A stretch of 64,000 nt of DNA, from the NCBI GenBank assembly GCA_020443325.1, contig JAGRIK010000357.1, forward strand, positions 1-64,000. Direction: 5' to 3'. The notes beneath the pieces are model-generated. The model searched no databases, had not been told where the DNA came from, and saw only the letters and a program-made list of their open reading frames with translations. The position numbers and the translations under genes are program-made. The stretch comes from Halioglobus sp. GTDB lineage: Bacteria > Pseudomonadota > Gammaproteobacteria > Pseudomonadales > Halieaceae. This document shows, piece after piece, positions 8,852 to 16,239 of the stretch (positions within the stretch are counted from its first letter, which is position 1; each line of letters begins with the position of its first letter).

Positions 8852-9559
8852 ATGACGTCGAAACAAGGCTACGGATTCAGGCTGACACTTCTGGGAATCT
8901 TCCTGGCTACCTGGGCCTGGGCGGCATGGAAGCCACTCCATCCGGACGACTGGCTACTCGAGAATTACCTGGTTTTTTTCTGGGTACCGGTACTGCTCGT
9001 AACGGCGCGGTTTTTCAGGCTATCCGATATCTCCTACGGGCTCATCACGCTGTTTATGTGCCTGCATGTCATAGGTTCCCACTCTACCTACGCCGAGGTG
9101 CCGTTTGGGGACGTCCTGCAGGACTGGGTAGGTGCCGAGCGCAATATGTACGACCGCCTGGTGCATTTTTGCTTTGGTTTACTGCTGGCCTATCCGGTGC
9201 GCGAGGTACTGGTTCGTATTGCGCACCTGCGGGGATTCTGGGCGTATTTTTTCCCGGTCGATATCACCTTCTCCATCTCTGCGATCTACGAGATCATAGA
9301 ATGGAAAGCCGCTGAACATGTAGCACCGGACGTTGGGCTCGCGTTCCTGGGTACACAGGGCGACGTCTGGGATGCACAGAAGGACATGCTGGTCGCAGGA
9401 ACAGGCGCCATCATCGCGATGCTTATCGTGTTTCTTCTCAATCTCTGGCTGAATCCCAACACCCGCCGGGAGATCCGCGACAGCCTACGCCTGCGCCCGG
9501 GCGATGGGCCGCTGGGGGAGGTAAAACTGGAAAAGTGGCTGGAGAAGGAACGCAACTGA
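8852..9559 (+). CDS. DUF2238 (YjdF-like) integral membrane protein
   Basis: A 235-residue inner-membrane protein with about six hydrophobic helices. The conserved block HSTYAEVPFG, then ERNMYDRLVHFCFGLLLAYP, and the EIIEWKAAEH / GTQGDVWDAQKDM segments are characteristic of the DUF2238 family, whose function is unknown. The start could also be TTG at 8843; AGGA at 8835-8838 fits either choice poorly, and GGA at 8845-8847 lies close to the ATG. It is flanked by divergent and convergent genes, so it is probably a single-gene unit. Confidence 0.85.
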   Translation: MTSKQGYGFRLTLLGIFLATWAWAAWKPLHPDDWLLENYLVFFWVPVLLVTARFFRLSDISYGLITLFMCLHVIGSHSTYAEVPFGDVLQDWVGAERNMYDRLVHFCFGLLLAYPVREVLVRIAHLRGFWAYFFPVDITFSISAIYEIIEWKAAEHVAPDVGLAFLGTQGDVWDAQKDMLVAGTGAIIAMLIVFLLNLWLNPNTRREIRDSLRLRPGDGPLGEVKLEKWLEKERN

Positions 9560-9607
9560 CCGGTTACCGCGTCCGGCCTGACGCAACTCTCACACTGTGG
9601 CGACGAG

Positions 9608-10345
9608 TCAATACTTATCGGCTTGCGAGATCCACTCACCGGAAAACGTCTTGGTCAATGCCGCTTTATAGCGCTCATGCAGGAGTTTCACGCGTTTCAC
9701 GTACGTGAGGGTTTCCTCATAGGGTGGAATACCGTTATACCGCTTCACCGCGCCCGGCCCAGCGTTGTAGGCGGCCGTCGCCAGGGTCGTATTACCGTTA
9801 TGCTCTGCGAGCAACCACGCGAGATAGCGAACCCCACCGAATATATTGTCCTGCGGTTCCATTGCATTGGCGACGTCCATATCGCGCGCGGTCGACGGCA
9901 TCAACTGCATCAGCCCGAGCGCGCCCTTCTTCGAGCGGGCGCCGGGCCGAAAGGCCGACTCAGCGTGAATCACCGCCCGCACCAGCGCCGGATCGACGCG
10001 GTATTTCTTCGAGGCTGCGTTGATCGAGTTCTGGTAGTCGTACAGAAACAGCGGAATGTTATTCCAATCCAGTGTGGATCTGACGTTACAGGCATAGCAG
10101 GATAGTTGCACAACCTCATAACTGATGCCCATCGGCGCCCTGTCAGAATACGAACGTACGCCGGACCGATTGGTGTACTTGAAGATTTTCATCGCCGGCT
10201 TGTCTGCTTCGGTCTCCTGCGGCGCAGGAGCACTGGACAATACGGTGCCGCGCGCTGACAAAGCCGCACTGTTTGTGTCCGCACCTGCAGAGGCCGCGAG
10301 CAACAACAGTCCTGCGGCTGCCCCCGACCGAAGTAGAACTTTCAC
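9608..10345 (-). CDS. Lytic transglycosylase with SLT domain
   Basis: An exported peptidoglycan lytic transglycosylase of 245 residues. A signal peptide covers residues 1 to about 22. A short DUF4124-like segment (KIFKYTNRSGVRSYSDRAP) follows, then the SLT domain. The catalytic Glu is in HAESAFRPGARSKKGALGLM, followed by QLMPSTA, the AAYNAGPGAVKRYNG motif and the PYEETLTYV motif. It would cleave the MurNAc-GlcNAc bond to form 1,6-anhydromuropeptides. It converges with DUF2238 and lies downstream of hmp on the same strand, separated by about 145 bases. Confidence 0.93.
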   Translation of the reverse strand: MKVLLRSGAAAGLLLLAASAGADTNSAALSARGTVLSSAPAPQETEADKPAMKIFKYTNRSGVRSYSDRAPMGISYEVVQLSCYACNVRSTLDWNNIPLFLYDYQNSINAASKKYRVDPALVRAVIHAESAFRPGARSKKGALGLMQLMPSTARDMDVANAMEPQDNIFGGVRYLAWLLAEHNGNTTLATAAYNAGPGAVKRYNGIPPYEETLTYVKRVKLLHERYKAALTKTFSGEWISQADKY

Positions 10346-10490
10346 CCCGTTACATCCCTTCTTATCGTCTACGCCGGATCAGTTTACGATAAATAACAGC
10401 GGCGACTCGCTACTTTTCTGGGGAATTGTAGACTTTTTTGTCACCGCCTATTGTGCGGGCCGCAACGGCGTTTTATGCCGGGGAGCCGAT

Positions 10491-11672
10491 TCAGCCAGCG
10501 TCCAGCTCCTCTGTCGGCCCGAAAAACTCGTAGTGAATTTGTGAAGGCGGCACGCCCAGATCCCTTGTGATTTTGAACATGGCAGACATGAAAGGCTTGG
10601 GCCCCAGGAAGTACACCTCCGCATCGCGGTCTTCCGGCAGCTGCGCCGCAACCATATCAGCCGTGACAAATCCGCTGGCGTGGGGTGCGCAATCAGCCTC
10701 CGGCTCACTGTAGACATAGAGCGCGGAGATGCTACTGTTTGCCGCTACCAGCTGGTCAATATGCGCTTTGAACGCGTGCACTTTGCTGTTCAGCGCGGCA
10801 TGAATAAAGCGAACCTCCCGACCACTCGATGCCTCAACATTGACCATGCTAATGGCAGGTGTGATGCCAACGCCCCCGGTGAGCAGCACCAGCGGCTTGT
10901 TGTTCCTGCGCAGGACAAACTGTCCGGAGGGTGGCAACAGGTTGATCTCACTACCTGCCACCAGTGTGTCGTGCAGGTAGTTTGACACCACCCCCTGCGG
11001 TTCGCGCTTGATGCTGATGCGCAAATACCCCGTGCCGGGTGCATCCGACAGGCTGTAGTTGCGGCGCACGCTTTCACCGTCGATATTGAGGACCACGGTG
11101 ATAGCCTGCCCCGCCTCAAAGTCGGGCACCTCAGCGCCATCGGCGGGCTCGAAGTAGAAGGAAGTAATGACAGAGCTTTCATCAACGCGCTTGACGAGCC
11201 TGAAAGCGCGCTCCCCGCGCCAGCCGCCTTTGGCCTGCTCGGTCGCACTATAGACCGACTCTTCAGCCGCAATCAGTATGTCTGCCAGTTGCCCGTAGGC
11301 TTTCCCCCAGGCATCCATAATCTCATCGGTGGCTGCATCACCGAGTACCTTCGCAATTGCCTGCAGCAGGCAGGTACCGACAATGTCATAGTGCTCCGGC
11401 AGCACACCCAACGAACAGTGTTTCTGCACTATCTGTGCAACGGCATCACTCAGGTTGCCCAACTCGTCGATATTGGCCCCGTAAGCGACAACGGCATTCG
11501 CCAGTGCCTTCGGCTGTGTACCCTTGCCCTGGTTGGTCTGGTTAAAGTAGGGCACGACCTCAGGATATTGTGCAAACATCAACGGGTAGAAGCACTCGGT
11601 GATCGCATCGGCATGTGCTTTCACTGCAGGTACGGTGGCTTTGATGACATCGACGGTGGCTCGGTCTAGCAT
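10491..11672 (-). CDS. hmp: Flavohemoglobin (nitric oxide dioxygenase)
   Basis: A 393-residue flavohemoprotein that oxidises NO to nitrate in the cytoplasm, using O2, heme, FAD and NAD(P)H. The globin domain (1 to about 140) has all the key residues in E. coli numbering: Tyr29 (B10), Gln53, proximal His85 and Tyr95. The FAD domain has RNYSLSD, and the NAD domain has GGVGITPA and YFLGPKPFM. AGAGGA lies six bases before the ATG. It is divergent from the NorR-type regulator gene, with a sigma-54-like promoter and three NorR-type sites between them, so NO-induced expression is strongly suggested. Confidence 0.97.
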   Translation of the reverse strand: MLDRATVDVIKATVPAVKAHADAITECFYPLMFAQYPEVVPYFNQTNQGKGTQPKALANAVVAYGANIDELGNLSDAVAQIVQKHCSLGVLPEHYDIVGTCLLQAIAKVLGDAATDEIMDAWGKAYGQLADILIAAEESVYSATEQAKGGWRGERAFRLVKRVDESSVITSFYFEPADGAEVPDFEAGQAITVVLNIDGESVRRNYSLSDAPGTGYLRISIKREPQGVVSNYLHDTLVAGSEINLLPPSGQFVLRRNNKPLVLLTGGVGITPAISMVNVEASSGREVRFIHAALNSKVHAFKAHIDQLVAANSSISALYVYSEPEADCAPHASGFVTADMVAAQLPEDRDAEVYFLGPKPFMSAMFKITRDLGVPPSQIHYEFFGPTEELDAG

Positions 11673-11724
11673 GGGTTTTCCTCTGGGTTAACTACGGTCT
11701 GTTGGTTTTCCTGTTATGGGTAAT

Positions 11725-11739
11725 ACACAAACCGTGCCA
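11725..11739 (-). promoter_or_regulatory. Sigma-54-type promoter of hmp
   Basis: On the minus strand TGGCACG (11739-11733) is a perfect -24 element. The -12 position reads GTGT (11728-11725) against the consensus TTGC, with correct spacing between the two elements. The -24 box is strong and the -12 box weak. The predicted start point, near 11713, leaves about a 40-base leader before the hmp ATG. The adjacent gene encodes a sigma-54 activator, which supports the call. Confidence 0.65.
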
Positions 11740-11780
11740 CTTTTTAATCTGTTGTTTTTATTGAATATTATTATTTATAG

Positions 11781-11837
11781 GTCTTAATGACCTGAATAAT
11801 AATTATGTCTATTTGACTCATTTCGGGTTATTTTGAC
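11781..11837. promoter_or_regulatory. Three NorR-type enhancer sites (GT-N7-AC)
   Basis: Three 11-base sequences of the form GT-N7-AC occur in a row: GTCTTAATGAC (11781-11791), GTCTATTTGAC (11807-11817) and GTTATTTTGAC (11827-11837). Each has an AT-rich centre. The first is the core of a 15-base inverted repeat, AGGTC-TTAAT-GACCT. NorR in E. coli binds three sites of this form upstream of norVW. Here they lie about 70-120 bases upstream of the predicted hmp start point, the normal place for a sigma-54 enhancer. The last one sits directly before the norR ATG and could also allow autoregulation. Confidence 0.75.
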
Positions 11838-11841
11838 CGGC

Positions 11842-13413
11842 ATGGATATTCTGCCCTTCATCGATATCGTCGAAGACCTCAATCGCGACCTGACCGCCGC
11901 GCAGCGCTACCAGCGCATGCTTGAACTGCTGCATCGCTCACATGCCGAACGCGGCACCCCCTGTGATGCGATTGCACTGCTCAAGCTCGAAGGCGACGAG
12001 TTGCGTCCGCTAGCCGTGATAGGGTTAAAGCGTGAAGCCCTCGCCAGGCGTTTTAACATCGGGGAACATCCGCGCCTGCAAATCATTCTGCAAAATCGCT
12101 CTGTCACCCGCTTCGAGGCAGACTCTGACCTGCCGGACCCCTACGACGGCCTGGTGGAGGACGGCCAGGATCAACTGCATGTACACGACTGCATGGGCAG
12201 CACCCTGTATATCGATGACAAGCCGTGGGGCGTGCTGACTCTGGACGCGATGTCTCCGGGGGCCTTCGACCACCTCGACCCGATGGAAACCCGGGCCAAT
12301 ATTGCCGCGGTAGCCGCCGCTATCAAGACCAGCCAGCATATTGAGGCACTCGAGTTGCGCGCCGAGCATCAACACGAAATAGCACAGCGACTCATAGCTA
12401 CCGACCTGATGCACGAGATTATCGGTCGCAGTCCTGCGCTGCAGGCCATGCTGACGGAAATCCATACCGTCGCGCCCACCGACCTTTCGGTGTTGATCAC
12501 CGGTGAGACCGGTGTTGGCAAAGAGCTGGTAGCGCGGAACATCCACCTGGCCTCCAAGCGCGCCTCCCAACCCATGGTCCAGATCAACTGCGCGGCGCTG
12601 CCCGAGAACATCGTCGAAAGCGAACTGTTTGGTCATGTGCGCGGCTCGTTCTCGGGCGCCACCCAGGATCGCAGTGGCCGCTTTGAACTGGCGGACGGAG
12701 GCACCCTGTTCCTGGATGAAGTTGGTGAGCTCCCACTATCAATACAAGCCAAGCTTTTAAGGACCCTGCAAAGCGGGGAGATCCAGCGGATCGGCAGCGA
12801 CAGGCCGATTACCGTGGATGTAAGAATCATCGCCGCGACCAACCGCGAGCTGCAACGCGAGGTAAAAGAGGGGCGTTTTCGCGCCGATCTCTATCACCGG
12901 CTCAGCGTCTATCCGCTGCCGGTACCGCCGCTGCGCGAACGCGGGAAGGATTGCATCCTGTTGGCGGGCTATTTCCTGGAAAAAAACCAGCACCAACTGG
13001 GCGTGTCCAGGCTGCGCCTCTCGCCCGGCGCCAGCGGCCAGCTGGAGCGTTACGACTGGCCCGGGAATGTGCGCGAACTGGAGCACCTGTTGAGCCGTGC
13101 CGCCTTGCGGGCGATACGTGAGCAGGGGCGCGAGAGTCGCATCATCAGTATTGACGAACACCACCTCGGCCTGCAGAACGGTACTGGCTCTTATGCGGCA
13201 ATACCGGCGGAGGAGCTGCTCGGGCAGGCCGATCATCCTGCGCGCAGTTTTCGCGACAGTGTCGATGCCTTCCAGCGCCGGTTAATCGAGGAAAAACTGC
13301 AGCAGCACAATGGCAAACTGGCGGCCGTCGCACGATCGCTAAAGCTGGACCGCAGTAACCTGGTGCGCACGATGGCGCGGCTGGGAATGCACGCGCAAAC
13401 GGAAAAAACGTGA
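11842..13413 (+). CDS. norR: NO-responsive sigma-54 activator NorR
   Basis: A 523-residue bacterial enhancer-binding protein. An N-terminal GAF domain (about 1-170) would hold the NO-sensing iron. The AAA+ domain has Walker A GETGVGKE, the sigma-54 contact loop read as GSFSGA rather than GAFTGA, Walker B GTLFLDEVGEL, and the arginine-finger region. A Fis-type helix-turn-helix closes the protein (GKLAAVARSLKLDRSNLVRT). ATG at 11842 is preferred over TTG at 11833, because the TTG lies inside the third operator-like site. It is divergent from hmp, as in Pseudomonas (fhpR-fhp) and Vibrio. The target is very probably hmp. Confidence 0.92.
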   Translation: MDILPFIDIVEDLNRDLTAAQRYQRMLELLHRSHAERGTPCDAIALLKLEGDELRPLAVIGLKREALARRFNIGEHPRLQIILQNRSVTRFEADSDLPDPYDGLVEDGQDQLHVHDCMGSTLYIDDKPWGVLTLDAMSPGAFDHLDPMETRANIAAVAAAIKTSQHIEALELRAEHQHEIAQRLIATDLMHEIIGRSPALQAMLTEIHTVAPTDLSVLITGETGVGKELVARNIHLASKRASQPMVQINCAALPENIVESELFGHVRGSFSGATQDRSGRFELADGGTLFLDEVGELPLSIQAKLLRTLQSGEIQRIGSDRPITVDVRIIAATNRELQREVKEGRFRADLYHRLSVYPLPVPPLRERGKDCILLAGYFLEKNQHQLGVSRLRLSPGASGQLERYDWPGNVRELEHLLSRAALRAIREQGRESRIISIDEHHLGLQNGTGSYAAIPAEELLGQADHPARSFRDSVDAFQRRLIEEKLQQHNGKLAAVARSLKLDRSNLVRTMARLGMHAQTEKT

Positions 13414-13534
13414 GCGACGCCGGCTCGCAGCGTGTTGAAATCACCTTCACCTGAGATCTCGGCTTTTTTTCGCCTTGAATAGCAACTAGATGAATTTTTT
13501 CGTAGCGCTTTCGGGGGGTGTTGTCGTGGGCGAC

Positions 13535-13609
13535 GGGCTCGCACCCCAGCAGGCGTTTCAGTCGCTCCACGTGATTCGCTTGGTGAAACGCCTACTGGGG
13601 TACGAGCCC
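13535..13609. repeat. Long inverted repeat, palindromic element A
   Basis: Arms of 26 bases at 13535-13560 and 13584-13609 pair with only two mismatches around a 23-base loop (13561-13583). Read on the minus strand, the loop starts CCAAGCGAAT, contains CACGTG and ends GAGCGAC. The same two loop ends occur in element B about 100 bases away, in the opposite orientation. The arms of A and B are unrelated in sequence except next to the loop (GTTTC on one side, GAAAC on the other). Confidence 0.9.
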
Positions 13610-13706
13610 TGCATCCCAATGCTACGGCACGAATTGTGACGGACGTTAGATTGTGACGAGTATGAACGGAACATTTTTTTTGATCTAGTCGTATAGTGTG
13701 CACTGA

Positions 13707-13797
13707 GGTTGCGGATGGACAATGTGTTTCTCACCAAGCGAATTCGTTGGTCCGGCACTCCGGGAGCGACTGAGAAACACATTGTCCATCCGCAACC
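13707..13797. repeat. Long inverted repeat, palindromic element B
   Basis: Arms of 27 bases at 13707-13733 and 13771-13797 are perfect reverse complements. The 37-base loop (13734-13770) begins CCAAGCGAAT and ends GAGCGAC, as in element A. It could fold into two mini-hairpins (CCAA...TTGG around CGAATTCG, and CCGG-CACT-CCGG), giving a branched cruciform. No transposase gene is near, and the family is not recognised. Confidence 0.92.
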
Positions 13798-13955
13798 GCC
13801 CTACAAAGCCACTTCCCAGGAGGCGGAAAAACCTCAACTTTCATCCCGGTTAGTTTTCCCCAGGTCTTGCACTCGCAAGAGACTTTTCCATACGCTGCCA
13901 GTTAATCACTGCATAGTATTTCCATCCCATGCGATTACTTTGATGCCAGGAAAAA

Positions 13956-14354
13956 TTACTGGGATGTCCCGGCTTTTGCCTGGAATTTTTGCTTCATGGT
14001 CTCCCGCATGGCAGATTTCTTCTGTTCGTACTGACTGTATTGCTCCGGGGTCAGGACACCCTTCAATTCAGCGTCCTTGGCTTCCTCGTTCTTCCGGAAT
14101 GTCATGATTTTTCCAAACTGCGTACCGCTGGATTCCATCAGGGTCTGGGTCTCCTTCGCATACTTCAGGTTGATCCCGGAGACGGCCTCGGTGGTTTTCT
14201 GATCCAGGGAGAGCTCGCTCTCCATCATACTGGTGAGCTTTGTCGCCCTCTCTTCGGGCGTTGTATTTTTCGATCCCTCCATCTGGGCCATTGCCAGCGC
14301 CGGAACAAACACAACCAGTACGAAACCCAGAAACAGATTTATCATTGTTTTCAT
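13956..14354 (-). CDS. Small exported helical protein, unknown function
   Basis: A 132-residue protein with a signal peptide (MKTMINLFLGFVLVVFVPAL, cleavage after AMA). The mature part is charged and probably all-helical (ERATKLTSMMESELSLDQKT, then MTFRKNEEAKDAELKGVL). LTPEQYSQYEQ is a helix seen in many small periplasmic stress-type proteins with Spy/LTXXQ-like architecture. ATG at 14354 is chosen because AGGA lies seven bases upstream and the signal peptide starts there. No named function can be given. Confidence 0.75.
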   Translation of the reverse strand: MKTMINLFLGFVLVVFVPALAMAQMEGSKNTTPEERATKLTSMMESELSLDQKTTEAVSGINLKYAKETQTLMESSGTQFGKIMTFRKNEEAKDAELKGVLTPEQYSQYEQKKSAMRETMKQKFQAKAGTSQ

Positions 14355-14570
14355 TTTGCAGTCCTGTCTTATTCCATGAACGTGATGTCGCGAATAGCCC
14401 GTGACCCGGCAAGTGCCACGCACCGTTATATTTAGCCGCTGGCGATTCCCGCGGCAGGCTATCCAGTAGTTAAGACCACAGAACAGTTGAGATCAAGCGC
14501 GCTATGCGGAGTCGATGAATACATCATCATTTCAAGCTACACTGCGCGCAGTTCATTCCCGGAATCAGTG

Positions 14571-14783
14571 ATGCGCACCGTAGAGATAACCAAACAACCT
14601 GTCGAACTTTTCAAGATACTGAAATTTGAGGGCCTGGTAACCACCGGTGGAGAGGCCAAACAGGTTATCGCCGATGGCCAGGTGAGCGTCAATGGTGAGA
14701 TAGAGACCCGTAAACGCCGGAAAATTGTAGACGGGGATGTTGTTGCGTTCGCCAACGAATCGCTGCAAATCCGCCTGGCCTGA
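14571..14783 (+). CDS. YbcJ-like S4-domain RNA-binding protein
   Basis: A 70-residue single-domain protein with a compact S4 fold: ELFKILKFEGLVTTGGEAKQ, then VIADGQVSVNGEIETRKRRK and VDGDVV. It resembles E. coli YbcJ, which binds RNA, probably ribosomal RNA. The ATG at 14571 matches the usual family length; the frame stays open upstream without a good start. Its stop lies 17 bases before the start of the rRNA methyltransferase gene, so the two form a ribosome-linked pair. Confidence 0.88.
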   Translation: MRTVEITKQPVELFKILKFEGLVTTGGEAKQVIADGQVSVNGEIETRKRRKIVDGDVVAFANESLQIRLA

Positions 14784-14799
14784 GGAATCCCCCCCCTTA

Positions 14800-16224
14800 A
14801 TGGCCAGATCATCGACACCTCGCAGGCCCTCCCGCAGGACGCCACGCAAGCCTGCGGCCCCCCGGTTGTGGGGCAAGGACACGCTGGCTATCGAACGCAT
14901 GAGCCAGGAGGGCCGCGGTGTAGCGCGCCGCAATGGCAAGATCGTCTTCGTCAGTGGTGCGCTGGAGGGCGAGCAGGTACTGGCGCAGTGCACTGCAGTA
15001 AAGAAAGGCTTTGACGAGGCGGTAATGCTGGAGCGCGTTGCCGAGACCGCGCCCTGCGCCGATCGCGTGCAGCCCGAATGCCCGGTATTCAACGATTGTG
15101 GCGGCTGCAGCCTGCAACACTGGTCACTCGATGCACAGATACGGCACAAGCAGGCAACGCTGCGTTCGATGCTCCAGGCAATTTCCCCACTGGAACTGGC
15201 ACCGCCAATAACCAGTGAGCCAACCGGGTTCCGCCACAGACTGCGCCTGCTTGTCACCCGCACTGCGGAAAAGCGCTATTTGCTCGCACTCAGGCAGCAC
15301 CGCTCGCGTGAAGCCGTAACGGTACAACACTGTCTCGTGGCAGCCGCGCCAGTCAATGCCATGCTAAAGGCCCTACCGGAGATGCTCCAAAAGGCACCCG
15401 AATTACAGGGATTACGGGAGATCGAGATAGACGCTGACGGCAACAGCCAGCTTGGGCTGTGTTTTTATTTCGCCGCAAATCCCGGCGAGAAAGTCCTTTC
15501 TGCGCTGCGCGACACCGTGCTAACAGACCCTGTTGTTGCCCTGCGCGTGCGCCTCAATGCCCTCAAGAAGCCGCGCGAGGATACCCCCTTCAATGCCGAA
15601 GGCGACGATGATACCGGTCAGTGGCAGGAGCTTCTGGCCGAGGGTGAGCTGCACCTGTGGCCGGAGGGGAAAAATAGCGAATCCCCGCTACCCGCGCTGG
15701 AGTTGGGTTATCTGCCGGGCGACTTCACCCAGACCCAGTGGGCCGTCAACTCAGCACTGGTGGCGAGGGCAATGGACTGGTTACAGCCGGGTAGCGACGA
15801 ACACGCCCTCGACCTGTTCGCCGGTGTCGGGAATTTCAGCCTGCCACTGGCGCGCAGGGCGAAAACCGTCCACACGTTTGAAAGTGACGGCAGCATGACC
15901 GCGAGGGTCACCGCCAATGCCGGGCGTAACGACATTGGCAACCTGCGCGCTACAACGCTCGATCTTATGACGGACGAGGTGCAGCTGCCGCGGGCAGACA
16001 TCGCCATTCTGGATCCCCCGCGGGCGGGCGCGAAGGCAGTTTGCGAAGCGCTGGTGCGGGCGAAAGTGAAACGCCTGGTGTATGTCTCATGCCACCCCGC
16101 TACACTGCTGCGGGATGCTCACATATTGCACAATGCCGGCTACCGGCTGTCCTGCGCCGCGACGGTGGATATGTTCCCGCACACCGGCCACAGTGAGGCG
16201 ATTGCCCTCTTTCAGCGAAAATAA
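14800..16224 (+). CDS. rlmD: 23S rRNA (uracil-1939-C5) methyltransferase
   Basis: A 474-residue SAM-dependent RNA m5U methyltransferase of the RlmD/RumA type. After a basic N-terminus comes a TRAM domain (ERMSQEGRGVARRNGKIVFV, then SGALEGE). Next is an iron-sulfur cluster region with Cys residues in the VQPECPVFNDCGGCSLQHW segment and a further Cys in VQHCLV. The C-terminal Rossmann domain has LDLFAGVGNFSLPLA for SAM, ILDPPRAG, and YVSCHPATLLRD, which carries the catalytic Cys. The order of elements matches RlmD rather than TrmA, which lacks the cluster. ATG at 14800 sits just after GAGGA at the end of the S4 gene. Confidence 0.92.
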   Translation: MARSSTPRRPSRRTPRKPAAPRLWGKDTLAIERMSQEGRGVARRNGKIVFVSGALEGEQVLAQCTAVKKGFDEAVMLERVAETAPCADRVQPECPVFNDCGGCSLQHWSLDAQIRHKQATLRSMLQAISPLELAPPITSEPTGFRHRLRLLVTRTAEKRYLLALRQHRSREAVTVQHCLVAAAPVNAMLKALPEMLQKAPELQGLREIEIDADGNSQLGLCFYFAANPGEKVLSALRDTVLTDPVVALRVRLNALKKPREDTPFNAEGDDDTGQWQELLAEGELHLWPEGKNSESPLPALELGYLPGDFTQTQWAVNSALVARAMDWLQPGSDEHALDLFAGVGNFSLPLARRAKTVHTFESDGSMTARVTANAGRNDIGNLRATTLDLMTDEVQLPRADIAILDPPRAGAKAVCEALVRAKVKRLVYVSCHPATLLRDAHILHNAGYRLSCAATVDMFPHTGHSEAIALFQRK

Positions 16225-16239
16225 GTGCCATAACGCGCT

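Larger units (their letters stand above)
13414..13955. other. Non-coding stretch with two palindromic elements
   Basis: This 540-base gap between norR and the convergent small exported protein gene holds no convincing protein-coding frame on either strand. It contains the two long inverted repeats listed separately (13535-13609 and 13707-13797). A small hairpin, TCTTGC-ACTC-GCAAGA (13863-13878), is followed by TTTT and could be a weak plus-strand terminator. AT-rich runs at 13464-13471 and 13674-13682 have no clear role. Confidence 0.6.

Noticed and set aside
13450..13475. Terminator at the CTGAGATCTCGG segment followed by a T-run
   Set aside because: The best stem has a two-base loop with a mismatch, which is too tight to be stable.
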